A DNA stretch of 10,027 nt from an uncultured Eubacteriales bacterium (GCA_958427375.1 CAUABY010000059.1:1-10027); one strand, 5' to 3'. Shown: positions 1 to 7,398, counted from the stretch's first letter. The notes: generated from the sequence alone by a model not told the origin. Translations and numbers: made by a program.

Positions 1-49
1 ATTTTTCAATCCCGGCCATGTTTTTCTGTACCCGTACAACAAAACCCAT

Positions 50-72
50 CACACTTTATGTAATAAAGTGTG
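50..72. repeat. Inverted repeat, 9-bp arms
   Basis: The arm CACACTTTA (50-58) is the exact reverse complement of TAAAGTGTG (64-72), with a 5-nt loop TGTAA. No T-tract follows on the plus strand and no obvious one on the minus strand, so it is not a standard intrinsic terminator. It could be an operator or a hairpin in a leader RNA. Its last two bases are shared with the next palindrome. Confidence 0.7.
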
Positions 73-90
73 CAGCAGGGCCCTGCTGCA
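71..90. repeat. Perfect 20-bp palindrome
   Basis: Bases 71-80 (TGCAGCAGGG) are followed directly by their exact reverse complement at 81-90, with no spacer. The GC-rich perfect dyad fits a protein-binding site better than an RNA hairpin, because there is no loop unless the central GGGCCC opens. It overlaps the preceding inverted repeat by two bases. Confidence 0.75.
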
Positions 91-255
91 GCGGCTATAG
101 ATTTGTACGGTCGGAAAAGATTACAACTTTGCGCTCACTATCACCGGCAAAAAAACAAGCCGAAGCTCACCACATGCGTTTTGGGCAGTTTGACCATACG
201 CGCAAGCTCAGGCTTTAAATATCACCAAAGTTTTAATGAACTGTTAACAATAATA

Positions 256-285
256 AATTTACCAGCACTATATGGCGTTTGTCAA
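256..285 (-). promoter_or_regulatory. Candidate minus-strand promoter
   Basis: Read on the minus strand there is a perfect TTGACA (280-285) and, after 18 bp, TAAATT (256-261), a 4/6 match to the -10 consensus. It would fire leftward through the paired palindromes toward a gene outside the window. The -10 is weak and the region is AT-rich, so chance is possible. Confidence 0.3.
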
Positions 286-367
286 CTTAATTCGCGCGGT
301 CTTTTCCGGTTTTGTACACATGCACAAATTGTCATTTAATTTTTTGGTGGAATTACATCTTTACTTT

Positions 368-397
368 TTGACAAAATTGTGAATTGAGTTTTAAAAT
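368..397 (+). promoter_or_regulatory. Candidate distal promoter of the YcxB-family gene
   Basis: TTGACA (368-373) is followed after 18 bp by TAAAAT (392-397), a 5/6 match to the -10 consensus. It would give a leader of about 130 nt before the start codon at 537. A second, closer promoter lies at 473-501. Confidence 0.4.
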
Positions 398-472
398 TAA
401 ATAAAAAATATTTTTTCGCTTTATTCAAGTGTTAATTTGTTCTCAAACTTGCGGATTTTTTCACGCTCGGCA

Positions 473-501
473 TTGCGGTTTTTGTGTTTGGATGTTATAA
501 T
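473..501 (+). promoter_or_regulatory. Promoter of the YcxB-family gene
   Basis: TTGCGG (473-478), a 17-bp spacer and a perfect TATAAT (496-501) preceded by TG at 493-494, an extended -10. The predicted start near 508 leaves a leader of about 30 nt that contains GGAG at 521-524. Confidence 0.65.
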
Positions 502-536
502 TTTTCAAAATATATCAATCGGAGACTGATTGCACT

Positions 537-1118
537 ATGGCTCTATACAAAATCACAATGCAGCACACCGAGGATTCACTTGTAAAGCTGTCGCACATGC
601 AGTACGACCTGTTCTGCCAGAGCAACAAAACAGCGCGCACAATCATCAGCTTTGCGGTTATTGTTCTGGCGATTACCGTGGTGGACACGGAGTGGCTGAA
701 ATACGTATGCATAGCATATGCCGGCTTCCTGCTGACGGGGAGCTACAACTCCGCCAACCGCACCGCGCGCAAGCTTACGGAGCAGATAAAAGCCTCTGGT
801 CTGCCTTTCCCCGCCTCACGCTTTGAGTTTGAAAACAGCGCAATGCACATTTTCTCCCTGCCTGAGGGCAAGGAGCTGAACGACCCTCTCCCCTACTCCC
901 AGATTTTCCGTCTGGGGGAGGACTTGGAGTATCTCTACATTTTCCGCGACCAGTACGGCGGCTACATGCTGCCAAAAAGCGCGCTCGGCGACGACAAGGA
1001 CAAGTTCAAAGCTTTTATTGAGGGCAAGGCGAACATGAAGTTTGTCCGCCGCGCAACGCCTATGAGCCGCATGCAGGGCTGGCTGAAAAAACGCGAGGAT
1101 GAGCCGTATCATTTATAA
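537..1118 (+). CDS. YcxB-family membrane protein
   Basis: The 193-residue product looks like a YcxB-family protein. The biochemical role of this family is not established. A short cytoplasmic N-terminus is followed by two hydrophobic segments (about 34-50 and 53-68) that form a membrane hairpin. A soluble C-terminal domain (about 95-165) carries the family's typical pattern, in which a strand ending in EYLYIF is followed by a turn, YMLPKSAL and an amphipathic F..FIEGK helix. A basic tail ends the protein. GGAG at 521-524 lies 12 nt before this ATG, a rather long spacing; the alternative ATG at residue 8 has no better site and would leave the N-terminus shorter. The gene has its own promoter and converges on the minus-strand block, ending in a shared terminator. 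It is probably monocistronic. The family call rests on remembered pattern similarity. Confidence 0.8.
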   Translation: MALYKITMQHTEDSLVKLSHMQYDLFCQSNKTARTIISFAVIVLAITVVDTEWLKYVCIAYAGFLLTGSYNSANRTARKLTEQIKASGLPFPASRFEFENSAMHIFSLPEGKELNDPLPYSQIFRLGEDLEYLYIFRDQYGGYMLPKSALGDDKDKFKAFIEGKANMKFVRRATPMSRMQGWLKKREDEPYHL

Positions 1119-1144
1119 TAGGCGCGTCAATTTATATTTAAATC

Positions 1145-1190
1145 CCAAAAGGGGTGCCGCCTCCATATCTGGAGGCGGCACCCCGTTTTG
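1145..1190. terminator. Bidirectional intrinsic terminator
   Basis: A perfect 15-bp stem (1151-1165 with 1170-1184) encloses a TATC loop. GTTTT follows on the plus strand and, read the other way, TTTTGGGATTT follows on the minus strand. It lies between the convergent ends of the YcxB-family gene and the small membrane-protein gene, so it serves both. Confidence 0.9.
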
Positions 1191-1211
1191 CAGATATGCG
1201 TTTATATTAAT

Positions 1212-1727
1212 TTACAGCTCCGGGCTGTAAGAGGATACTTTGTCCTCAAGGGCAAGTTTTTTCAGCTTTCTGGCGCAGCGGACAGCCTGTGCCAATTCAA
1301 AGATTGCCCAAAGGTGGAACAAAATGTCTATCAGGCCGTTGATTTCAAGAAGGTAATTAAAGATAAGCAGACACACCGTATCCAATGAAAACACTACCAG
1401 CGAAACAATAAGCCATCCCGTCCGCTTATTGCTGAGCAGCCAGCTGAGCAGGTAGACGCCGAGAATGACAGCGCTGATTACGAGAGCGATGATGGTAAAG
1501 GTTCCAAAACCGCCAAAAGCCGCCTCATCCATTCCCATGCAGAAAGCGGTGGCGTAATAGGGGATTGCGGAGGAGAAGATGAAGTATCGGTTCGCGTCCA
1601 CAAACAGCAGGATAAGATTCACGACAGTAAAAATCAGAATCAGCAGCAGCGAGTAACGACCCCCGGCTATCTGTTTTTCCAGATACTCCGGAGAATTTTT
1701 GACCACGGTGTTTTGGTTCTTCTTCAT
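1212..1727 (-). CDS. Small multi-pass membrane protein, unknown function
   Basis: I do not recognise a named family with a known function. The 171-residue product is mostly hydrophobic, with probable membrane segments at about 25-43, 49-65 (less certain), 74-97, 103-123 and 128-146. The N-terminus (MKKNQNT...) is polar, and the C-terminal tail is basic and then charged (RCARKLKKLALEDK), probably cytoplasmic. Similar anonymous membrane proteins with a GGRYSLLLI...IPYY-like pattern occur in Clostridia. I chose the ATG at 1727 because GGGGGA lies 6 nt before it. The frame stays open upstream to 1775, but that extension (MMVVFCIQN...) has no good ribosome binding site. A strong promoter lies directly upstream, so it can be made alone, although read-through from the codirectional phosphatase gene is possible. 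It ends at the shared bidirectional terminator. No catalytic motif is visible. Confidence 0.75.
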   Translation of the reverse strand: MKKNQNTVVKNSPEYLEKQIAGGRYSLLLILIFTVVNLILLFVDANRYFIFSSAIPYYATAFCMGMDEAAFGGFGTFTIIALVISAVILGVYLLSWLLSNKRTGWLIVSLVVFSLDTVCLLIFNYLLEINGLIDILFHLWAIFELAQAVRCARKLKKLALEDKVSSYSPEL

Positions 1728-1792
1728 AAGAATCCCCCATTTCTTTCTATTTTGAATACAGAAAACCACCATCACGCATTCAATCTGTGTAT

Positions 1793-1821
1793 ATTATAAC
1801 AAAGAGATATGTGGAATGCAA
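1793..1821 (-). promoter_or_regulatory. Promoter of the small membrane-protein gene
   Basis: On the minus strand TTGCAT (1816-1821) is followed by a 17-bp spacer and a perfect TATAAT (1793-1798). The predicted leader to the ATG at 1727 is about 58 nt. The site lies between the upstream phosphatase gene and this gene, so it separates the two at least in part. Confidence 0.65.
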
Positions 1822-1918
1822 TCCTATTTCCTGCCTTTTTATGGATGCGGACCGTGTTTTTTACATTTTTAAGAAACCCTGATTGTGAAGTGCAAGTACA
1901 CTCGCTTTATTCTTTCTA

Positions 1919-2782
1919 TTATAATATCGGTATCTCCTGCCAGAATAGCTTGTCGTTTGCCTGGCGGGTATTGGGGGCGCGGCCGTCTCTTGTGAGGATG
2001 ATGACATGGTCAAAGCCCGCGGCGCGTGCCCGCTCAAGCGCGGTGTCAAAGCCGCCGTTGAGCTTCTTCTTCTGGTGCGCATCAGCACTTATCAGCACCT
2101 CGCCGCCGAGCTCGCGGATGGCTTTCAAAAGCGGCGGCGCGGGGTACGGCTCGCGCTTGCGGCCGCGGTTTACAGCGCCGCAGTTTATCTCAATGGGTGT
2201 GCCGGTTTTTATAAGCGTCTCCAAGGCCTCAAGCGCCGGGCGGAGATAGCGCGGGTCAGTCTCGTCCACAAAATTCCCACCCTGCTCCTTTGGCAGGTCG
2301 TTGAAGCGGGTGACGAGGTCAAAGTGCCCGATAAAGGTCGGGTGCATGCGCTCCACTGCCTGCGCTTCAAGCTCGTAATAGGCGCGGGTGAGGCGGTAAT
2401 AGTCGCCGTCAAAGAAGAGCTCGGCAAGGCGGTGGATATTCTCCACGCGGCCGTCGACCGAGATATACTCCCCGTCCACGGGCGGCAGGTCAAGATAATG
2501 GGTAGAGCCGATGATATAGTCCGCCCCCTCGGCCGCGCGCGAATCATAGAGGCTGTCAAGCTCTATGCCGCAGAGTATCTCAATATCGGCGCGGTACTTC
2601 TCCTCAAGGCGGCGGATTTCCGCAAAGTAGCGCGGCACATCGACATGCGCAAAATAATCAAGGTGCCCGGAAAAGCCGAGATGCTCAAATCTCAAGGCAA
2701 TGGCGGCACACACCATGTCCTCAGCAGTATCCGTGCCGTCGCAGAAGGTGGTATGGGTATGGTAATTGGCGTTTATCCGCAT
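1919..2782 (-). CDS. hisJ: HisJ-type histidinol-phosphatase (PHP family)
   Basis: The 287-residue product is a PHP-superfamily phosphoesterase of the HisJ/HisK type. That family hydrolyses L-histidinol phosphate to L-histidinol, the penultimate step of histidine synthesis, in the cytoplasm. The full metal-binding set is visible: H8 and H10 (NYHTH), D15, H40 (GFSGH), E74 (GIELD), H95 (GSTHY), H153 (GHFD), and D234 and H236 (ADAH). Length fits the family (roughly 260-290). I chose the start at 2782 (MRINANYHTH) because AAGGAAG precedes it by 5 nt; an upstream ATG at 2809 would overlap the previous gene and lacks a site. It lies 10 nt after the glycosyltransferase gene, with the ribosome binding site overlapping that gene's stop, so the two are probably cotranscribed. 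No other his gene is visible. Related PHP phosphatases act on other substrates, so the exact substrate is inferred. Confidence 0.85.
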   Translation of the reverse strand: MRINANYHTHTTFCDGTDTAEDMVCAAIALRFEHLGFSGHLDYFAHVDVPRYFAEIRRLEEKYRADIEILCGIELDSLYDSRAAEGADYIIGSTHYLDLPPVDGEYISVDGRVENIHRLAELFFDGDYYRLTRAYYELEAQAVERMHPTFIGHFDLVTRFNDLPKEQGGNFVDETDPRYLRPALEALETLIKTGTPIEINCGAVNRGRKREPYPAPPLLKAIRELGGEVLISADAHQKKKLNGGFDTALERARAAGFDHVIILTRDGRAPNTRQANDKLFWQEIPIL

Positions 2783-2792
2783 AGTTTCTTCC

Positions 2793-4364
2793 TTATTCCT
2801 TATAGGCAACTACATATTCGCCGATATATTCAAAGCTGAAGCCCGCCTCCGGCAGCTTGCCGAGGTCTGCGCCGCGAAGCATGATATAGGCGGCATTATC
2901 CTCCGGGTGGTAGGGGTCTGCCCAGAAGCAGAAGTTATCAAAGCTAAGGGCGTGGAGGTAGGCGCTGGGATAGTAGAGATACTGCACGGTGTCGCGGAAA
3001 GTATCAACAGGCGTTTGGGCATAGAAGAGCACCTTTGTGTAAAACTCGTTCTCGTCGAGATACACAACATCGCCCTTGTCCTGCGCAAGCTCCAGCGCGG
3101 AATCGAGCCCATACGAGAAGTGTGAGCGTGTCTCAGCGTCATACTCCGTGAAATAATAGGTTTCAAAGCCGACGAAGAGCACAAGGTACACCGCCGCGAC
3201 GATTTCCAGCACTTTCCGGCGTGAAACGGTGGAGAGAAAGTACGCGCCCAAGGCCGCAAAGGTGACAAGCGGGATGAAGAGCATATTGCTTCGCGTGACG
3301 TTGGTTTTGACAAGGATGAGCTGGGGCAGGCAGACCATAAGCTGCACCAGCAGCAGTGCCTCCGGGCAAAACTCCCGCTCCTTGACGCTTTGGACAAGGT
3401 TTGCTATCGTATAAATGAGCCCGAAGAGCGCGAAAGGCATGGTTATATAATAGAGGAGGCCGTATTTTGTGGGGCTGTTCCAAATACTAAGGTCGTTTTG
3501 CTCTATGAGAAGATTTCCTATCAGCTCAAGCTTTTTCGCCTTTTCGTCGAGGGAGATTTCGCTTGCGCGCATATACAAAAGCTTGGGGATGGAGAAAAGC
3601 GGTGTGCGTATCTCATCTATCCAGCCATAATTCACCGCGAGGAAGAGCAGCAGCGGCGCGGCCAAAACGGCCAGAATGATGACGGAAAAGACGGTGTTTC
3701 TGTCAAATTTCAGCTTATGGCAGGCGATACAGTACGCCGCCATGATTACAAGCATGATTGGCACATACACCCAGACCGTGGCGTAGGTATAAAGGCACAG
3801 CCCGTACATGAGCGCGGAGAGCAGGAAAAAGCGCTGATTATCAAGGCCGCGCACAAAAAAGTACAGCCCAAACAGCAAAAAGCCCGGCGCGAGGTTGGAT
3901 TCCAGCCCCCAGCGCGACATGAGGATATGCCACGGGCAGATTGCGAGCATGAACATTGCGAAAAGCGCCGCCCGCTCACTCACTGTGCGGCGCACTAAGA
4001 GGTACATCACCCACACGCTCAGGCAGGCAACTATCATCTGCGGCAGGCGGATTACCCAGACCTCAAGGCCGAAGATGGCGATAAAGGGCATCATCAGGTA
4101 GGTTTCCAGCGCGTTCATGCCGCTGCCCCATGCGGTGAGGTACACGGGGTTATGATAGCCCGCGGTGTCTATGCCGTAATTCAAAAGCGACCACGCCTCA
4201 TACCCGGCGAAAGCCTCGTCCTGATTTATGCCGTTCGGCACCGTGCCGAGCTGCCATGCGCGCACGAACACCGCCGCCGCCATGATGAGCCAGAAGAGCA
4301 CACGGCGTGTGCGGGGGTTGTCCATGAGGTCATTGAATTTATCGTTAAGTCTCTTATTTTCCAT
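2793..4364 (-). CDS. PMT/GT39-like integral membrane glycosyltransferase
   Basis: The 523-residue product resembles GT-C glycosyltransferases of the PMT/ArnT type, which move a sugar from a polyprenyl-phosphate carrier to an acceptor on the outer face of the membrane. TM1 is about 22-38. The first outer loop carries the acidic pair expected at the active site, D49-E50 in NGINQDEAF. A second loop has the family-like PWHILMSRWGLESN (144-157). Around 11 membrane segments can be placed up to about residue 401. The remaining C-terminal part (about 402-523) is a soluble, tyrosine-rich domain, probably outside the cell. CGGAG precedes the ATG by 6 nt, and a consensus-like promoter lies just upstream. 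It is the first gene of a likely operon with the HisJ-type phosphatase. The sugar donor and acceptor cannot be told from the sequence. Confidence 0.8.
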   Translation of the reverse strand: MENKRLNDKFNDLMDNPRTRRVLFWLIMAAAVFVRAWQLGTVPNGINQDEAFAGYEAWSLLNYGIDTAGYHNPVYLTAWGSGMNALETYLMMPFIAIFGLEVWVIRLPQMIVACLSVWVMYLLVRRTVSERAALFAMFMLAICPWHILMSRWGLESNLAPGFLLFGLYFFVRGLDNQRFFLLSALMYGLCLYTYATVWVYVPIMLVIMAAYCIACHKLKFDRNTVFSVIILAVLAAPLLLFLAVNYGWIDEIRTPLFSIPKLLYMRASEISLDEKAKKLELIGNLLIEQNDLSIWNSPTKYGLLYYITMPFALFGLIYTIANLVQSVKEREFCPEALLLVQLMVCLPQLILVKTNVTRSNMLFIPLVTFAALGAYFLSTVSRRKVLEIVAAVYLVLFVGFETYYFTEYDAETRSHFSYGLDSALELAQDKGDVVYLDENEFYTKVLFYAQTPVDTFRDTVQYLYYPSAYLHALSFDNFCFWADPYHPEDNAAYIMLRGADLGKLPEAGFSFEYIGEYVVAYKE

Positions 4365-4395
4365 AAAATACTCCGCATGGGAAAATTATTTTAAT

Positions 4396-4424
4396 ATTAT
4401 ACCGCACATGTATGAATTTTTCAA
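4396..4424 (-). promoter_or_regulatory. Promoter of the glycosyltransferase-phosphatase operon
   Basis: On the minus strand TTGAAA (4419-4424), a 17-bp spacer and a perfect TATAAT (4396-4401). The predicted start is about 25 nt upstream of the ATG at 4364, with the GGAG site in between. Confidence 0.7.
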
Positions 4425-4591
4425 CGGGGCACGGCGGTTGTGATTAAAACGGCATGGCGGAAATTTTTCCAATTTAGAGGGAACTAATTCAGTATGCCGG
4501 GCGTCATACGGTTTGAAAGGTCTAACAAGCTTTTACCAAGCCAGAGGATTCGGCTGGAAACATAAATTTGAGACAAAGGAAGTATTGACAA

Positions 4592-5329
4592 ATGAAAAAG
4601 TACGTAATCAAAACCACATGCACACTGCTGTCAGCCCTGCTGCTTTGCGGCTGCGGAAGCACGGGCAAGTCCCCTGACGAGCCGGACAGCGCAGTGCCGC
4701 AGGAGTATATGCAGGCGGAATCCGTGCCGTCTCAGGCTGCGGAAAGTGCTGTTGGGAGCGCAGATGACGCGGCTGGCGCTGTGAACGAGCCGCTCGACCC
4801 GGCGGCGGAATACCTCGCCGTACTGAACGGCTCCGCCGTTTTCTATTCGGTAGACACCGGCTCAGATATGTCAATTGGCGAAATCGGCAGTCTCGTCAGC
4901 AGTGATGAGAGTGTTTCCGCCCGCGCCTTTATCCCCTGCTACGCCATTTTAGACCTTGACGGCGACGGGACGGATGAGGCTGTGCTGCAAATAGACATCG
5001 GCGAGAGCGACACCTGGGGCTACCTCATTTTACATCACGAGGGAGCAACCGTTAACGGCTACAGCGTTTGGATGCGGGCGCTGATGGATTTGAAAGAGTC
5101 CGGGCAGTTCTGGGCGTCCTCCGGTTCGACTGGCGGGATTGCAAGGTTGAATTTTGACGGCGGCACGCTCAACACCGAAACGCTAATCTACAGCGAGCTT
5201 AATTACGACGCGGCTGGCCAGCCCGTGGTGACATATTACGCTTACGGCGCGCAGATTTCGGAGGCTGAATATCAGAGCCTCAACGCCGAATTTGACGCGA
5301 GCACGAATGTGAGTTGGATTGAAAAATGA
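4592..5329 (+). CDS. Secreted lipoprotein with an aspartate-rich DLDGDGTDE motif
   Basis: The 245-residue product is a probable lipoprotein. It has a basic N-terminus (MKK), a hydrophobic stretch and a lipobox L18-C19-G20-C21, with C21 as the predicted lipidated residue. Residues about 22-70 form a low-complexity linker rich in Ser, Ala, Glu and Pro. The folded part (about 70-245) contains DLDGDGTDEAVL (121-132), a calcium-loop-like pattern also seen in FG-GAP/VCBS-like and dockerin-like loops and common in clostridial lipoproteins of unknown role. The end is rich in short beta-type segments. AAAGGAAG (4575-4582) lies 9 nt before the ATG. The gene is transcribed divergently from the glycosyltransferase and ends in its own terminator, so it is monocistronic. 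I found no convincing promoter in the 227-nt gap. Function is unknown; a ligand-binding or surface sensor role is only a guess. Confidence 0.8.
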   Translation: MKKYVIKTTCTLLSALLLCGCGSTGKSPDEPDSAVPQEYMQAESVPSQAAESAVGSADDAAGAVNEPLDPAAEYLAVLNGSAVFYSVDTGSDMSIGEIGSLVSSDESVSARAFIPCYAILDLDGDGTDEAVLQIDIGESDTWGYLILHHEGATVNGYSVWMRALMDLKESGQFWASSGSTGGIARLNFDGGTLNTETLIYSELNYDAAGQPVVTYYAYGAQISEAEYQSLNAEFDASTNVSWIEK

Positions 5330-5332
5330 TTT

Positions 5333-5370
5333 CAGGGGAGACGGATTTCACTCGTCTCCCCTGTCTTTTT
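5333..5370 (+). terminator. Intrinsic terminator after the lipoprotein gene
   Basis: A perfect 11-bp stem (5333-5343 with 5353-5363), a 9-nt loop and a T-rich run (TCTTTTT) directly after it. It begins 4 nt past the lipoprotein stop codon and separates that gene from the next plus-strand unit. Confidence 0.9.
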
Positions 5371-5373
5371 CCG

Positions 5374-5402
5374 TTGCAGTTTTTGCCTGTATGTGGTATT
5401 CT
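5374..5402 (+). promoter_or_regulatory. Promoter of the BMP-fusion/phosphoesterase operon
   Basis: TTGCAG (5374-5379), a 17-bp spacer and TATTCT (5397-5402). The -10 matches consensus at 4 of 6 bases but is preceded by an extended TG (5394-5395). It lies directly after the terminator T-run and about 35-40 nt before the gene. Confidence 0.5.
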
Positions 5403-5442
5403 TTGTGTGAAACATATCAATCATTTCATTGGAGGAACCTGA

Positions 5443-7398
5443 ATGAGCCGGGCAGAAGCAGTTGAGCAATACCAAAAGGCACTTAAAGAGGGGCAAAAGT
5501 ACTACAAGTACGCGGTAAGCCGCGGCGGATATCCCTATCCCGTCGTACTGGACGACATTTTAGACGAGCGCACGGTGTCAGGGCGCGTGAACATAGGGCT
5601 TGTGGATATCCCGTCAGAGCTTGTGATAGGCACAAAGACCGCGGGGCGCGTATCTGCGCTTGCAGGCAATTTTATGCCGATTCTGGACATGCAGAGCGAG
5701 TTTGGCGCGAAGTGGACGGATTTGTGCGAGGCGCACCTTGAAGAGGGCATACGCGACCCGATAAAGTGCTTTGAGTACATGGGGCGGTTTTACGTGCAGG
5801 AGGGCAACAAGCGCGCAAGCGTTCTGAAAAGCTACGGCTCGCCCACCATCCCCGGCACGGTGACGCGCATCATACCGGAATACTCCGACGCGCACGAGGT
5901 GCAGGTTTACTATGAGTTCATGCACTTTTACCAGCTTTCCAAGACCTACATCATCACTTTCCGCCACAGAAAGCAGTACGCCAAGCTTCAGGCCGCGCTC
6001 GGCTTTGACCCCGACCACGTGTGGACGGAGAATGAGCGGCTGAGCTTTACGGCAGGCTTTATGCACTTTCGCGCGGCCTTTGAAAAGCAGAACATAAACA
6101 AGGCCGATGTCACCGCCGCCGAAGCGCTTTTGGTCTGGCTTCAGGTTTTCCCCTTCTCCGACACCAAGGAGATGACGACCGCCGAGCTTTTGAAGTCCAT
6201 CGCTTCACTCTGGCCGGACATCAAAACGCAGACGCGCGAGGCCAACATTGAAGTGAGCACCACGCCCGCGAACGAGGGCGGCAAGGGCATTGTCTCCAAC
6301 ATCTCAAAGTTGCTGTCGTTCCGCCCGGAGCACGCGAATGCCGCGTTTATATACGCCTTCGACCCGCGGGTGAGCGAGTGGACGCGCGCGCACGACCACG
6401 GACGCGAATACATTGAGCAGCGCCTCGGCGACAAGGTGAGCGTGACGGTATATCCCGCCTATTCCGGCGAATACTATGAGGCGATGGTGCAGGCCGTAAA
6501 CGACGGGGCGCAGATTATCTTTGCCACAACGCCCCACATGATAGACGCCTGTCGGCGCATCGCGGCGGAGTACAAGGATGTGAGAGTATTCAACTGCTCA
6601 ATATCCATGCCGTACACCAATGTGCGCGTATACTATGCGCGCATATACGAGGCCAAGTTCATAACCGGCGCAATCGCCGGGGCTATGGCCGGGTCGGACG
6701 GAATCGGCTGCATCTCCGGCTACCCAATTTTCGGCGTACCGGCGAGCATAAACGCCTTTGCGCTGGGCGTGCGTCTGACAAACCCCAACGCGCGCGTGAA
6801 GCTCGGCTGGACGTGCATCCCCGGCGACCCGATATCCGACCTCATCAAAAGCGGCGTGACCGTTATCTCCAACCGCGACGCGACAAACCCAATCAACCAG
6901 CACTGGGCGCTTGAATGGGGCACGTACAAGCTCGCCGCCGACGGCAGCATGCAGCCGCTGGCCGTGCCCTGCTGGCACTGGGGGCCGTTTTATGAGAAGA
7001 TTCTGGTTGCGCTGCTGTCCGGCTCGCTGGGTGAGGCACCGGCGGAGCGCGCGATAAACTACTGGTGGGGCATGGATACGGGCGTTATAGACGTTCAGCT
7101 CTCCCCCTCTCTGCCTGACGGCGTGTACACGCTGGCGAACATACTGAAAGACGGGCTGAGCCGCGGCGAGATATCACCATTCAAAACGCACATGGTCGAC
7201 CAAAACGGTATTGTGCGCTGCAACGGCGAGCAGGAGCTGAATTTTGAAGAGATACTGAAGATGGACTGGCTGTGCGACAATGTTGACGGCAGCATTCCGG
7301 GTTTTGATGAGCTTTTGCCGCGCGCGCATGGGCTTGTGCGGCTGCTGGGCGTCTACCGCGACCAGATACCGCCGGAAAAGGAGGTCAAGCAGCTTTGA
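5443..7398 (+). CDS. ParB-like domain fused to a cytoplasmic BMP/PnrA-type nucleoside-binding domain
   Basis: The 651-residue product joins two parts. Residues about 50-145 resemble the ParB/sulfiredoxin-type fold: an opening IP strand (56-57), LEEGIRDPIK (99-108) and a signature FYVQEGNKRASVLKSYG (116-132) that matches the GxxR nucleotide-binding box of that fold. A mainly helical linker (about 150-290) leads to a BMP-family domain (about 298-580) with the family-like stretches AAFIYAFDP, NDGAQIIFATTPHM, YYARIYEAKFITGAIAGAMAG and INAFALGVRLTNPNA. BMP proteins of the PnrA/Med type are normally exported lipoproteins that bind purine nucleosides for ABC uptake. This one has no signal peptide or lipobox and no permease genes beside it, so it is probably cytoplasmic. 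GGAGG lies 7 nt before the ATG. The stop overlaps the start of the phosphoesterase gene. Automatic annotation would call it an ABC substrate-binding protein, which I think is misleading. Confidence 0.8.
   Translation: MSRAEAVEQYQKALKEGQKYYKYAVSRGGYPYPVVLDDILDERTVSGRVNIGLVDIPSELVIGTKTAGRVSALAGNFMPILDMQSEFGAKWTDLCEAHLEEGIRDPIKCFEYMGRFYVQEGNKRASVLKSYGSPTIPGTVTRIIPEYSDAHEVQVYYEFMHFYQLSKTYIITFRHRKQYAKLQAALGFDPDHVWTENERLSFTAGFMHFRAAFEKQNINKADVTAAEALLVWLQVFPFSDTKEMTTAELLKSIASLWPDIKTQTREANIEVSTTPANEGGKGIVSNISKLLSFRPEHANAAFIYAFDPRVSEWTRAHDHGREYIEQRLGDKVSVTVYPAYSGEYYEAMVQAVNDGAQIIFATTPHMIDACRRIAAEYKDVRVFNCSISMPYTNVRVYYARIYEAKFITGAIAGAMAGSDGIGCISGYPIFGVPASINAFALGVRLTNPNARVKLGWTCIPGDPISDLIKSGVTVISNRDATNPINQHWALEWGTYKLAADGSMQPLAVPCWHWGPFYEKILVALLSGSLGEAPAERAINYWWGMDTGVIDVQLSPSLPDGVYTLANILKDGLSRGEISPFKTHMVDQNGIVRCNGEQELNFEEILKMDWLCDNVDGSIPGFDELLPRAHGLVRLLGVYRDQIPPEKEVKQL
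7378..7384 (+). promoter_or_regulatory. Ribosome binding site that fixes the TTG start of the phosphoesterase
   Basis: AAGGAGG lies within the last codons of the BMP-fusion gene, 10 nt before the TTG at 7395. The TTG shares bases with the upstream TGA in the sequence TTGA. Such a strong site here supports the unusual start codon and coupled translation. Confidence 0.85.

Larger units (their letters stand above)
1..536. other. Long AT-rich non-coding region upstream of the YcxB-family gene
   Basis: I see no credible gene in this 536-base stretch. The short open frames have no convincing ribosome binding site, no recognisable domain and biased, arginine- or cysteine-rich compositions. The left end has two overlapping inverted repeats (50-90). 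The middle and right parts are very AT-rich and hold candidate promoters: one minus-strand site near 256-285 and plus-strand sites at 368-397 and 473-501. The right half is best read as the promoter region and leader of the following gene. The left half may belong to the regulatory region or leader of a gene lying outside the window. Confidence 0.6.

Noticed and set aside
18..339. Two short overlapping plus-strand frames
   Set aside because: They cross the palindromes, show biased composition and no domain, and have no good ribosome binding site.
323..381. Imperfect inverted pair of CACAAATTGTCA-like and TGACAAAATTGTG-like elements
   Set aside because: The match needs an insertion, and the region is AT-rich enough for it to arise by chance.
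1728..1775. Upstream start for the small membrane protein
   Set aside because: The ATG at 1727 has a G-rich ribosome binding site at good spacing; the upstream one has none and lies close to the predicted transcription start.
2006..2839. 277-codon open frame on the plus strand
   Set aside because: It lies opposite the HisJ-type gene, which has every PHP metal ligand. The translation has no recognisable domain and no ribosome binding site, and GC-rich codon use on the other strand explains the open frame.
4492..4557. Small hairpins in the gap before the lipoprotein gene (5-bp stem 4492-4509; 4-bp stem 4541-4557)
   Set aside because: Stems are too short and the loops long; no riboswitch pattern or terminator could be supported.
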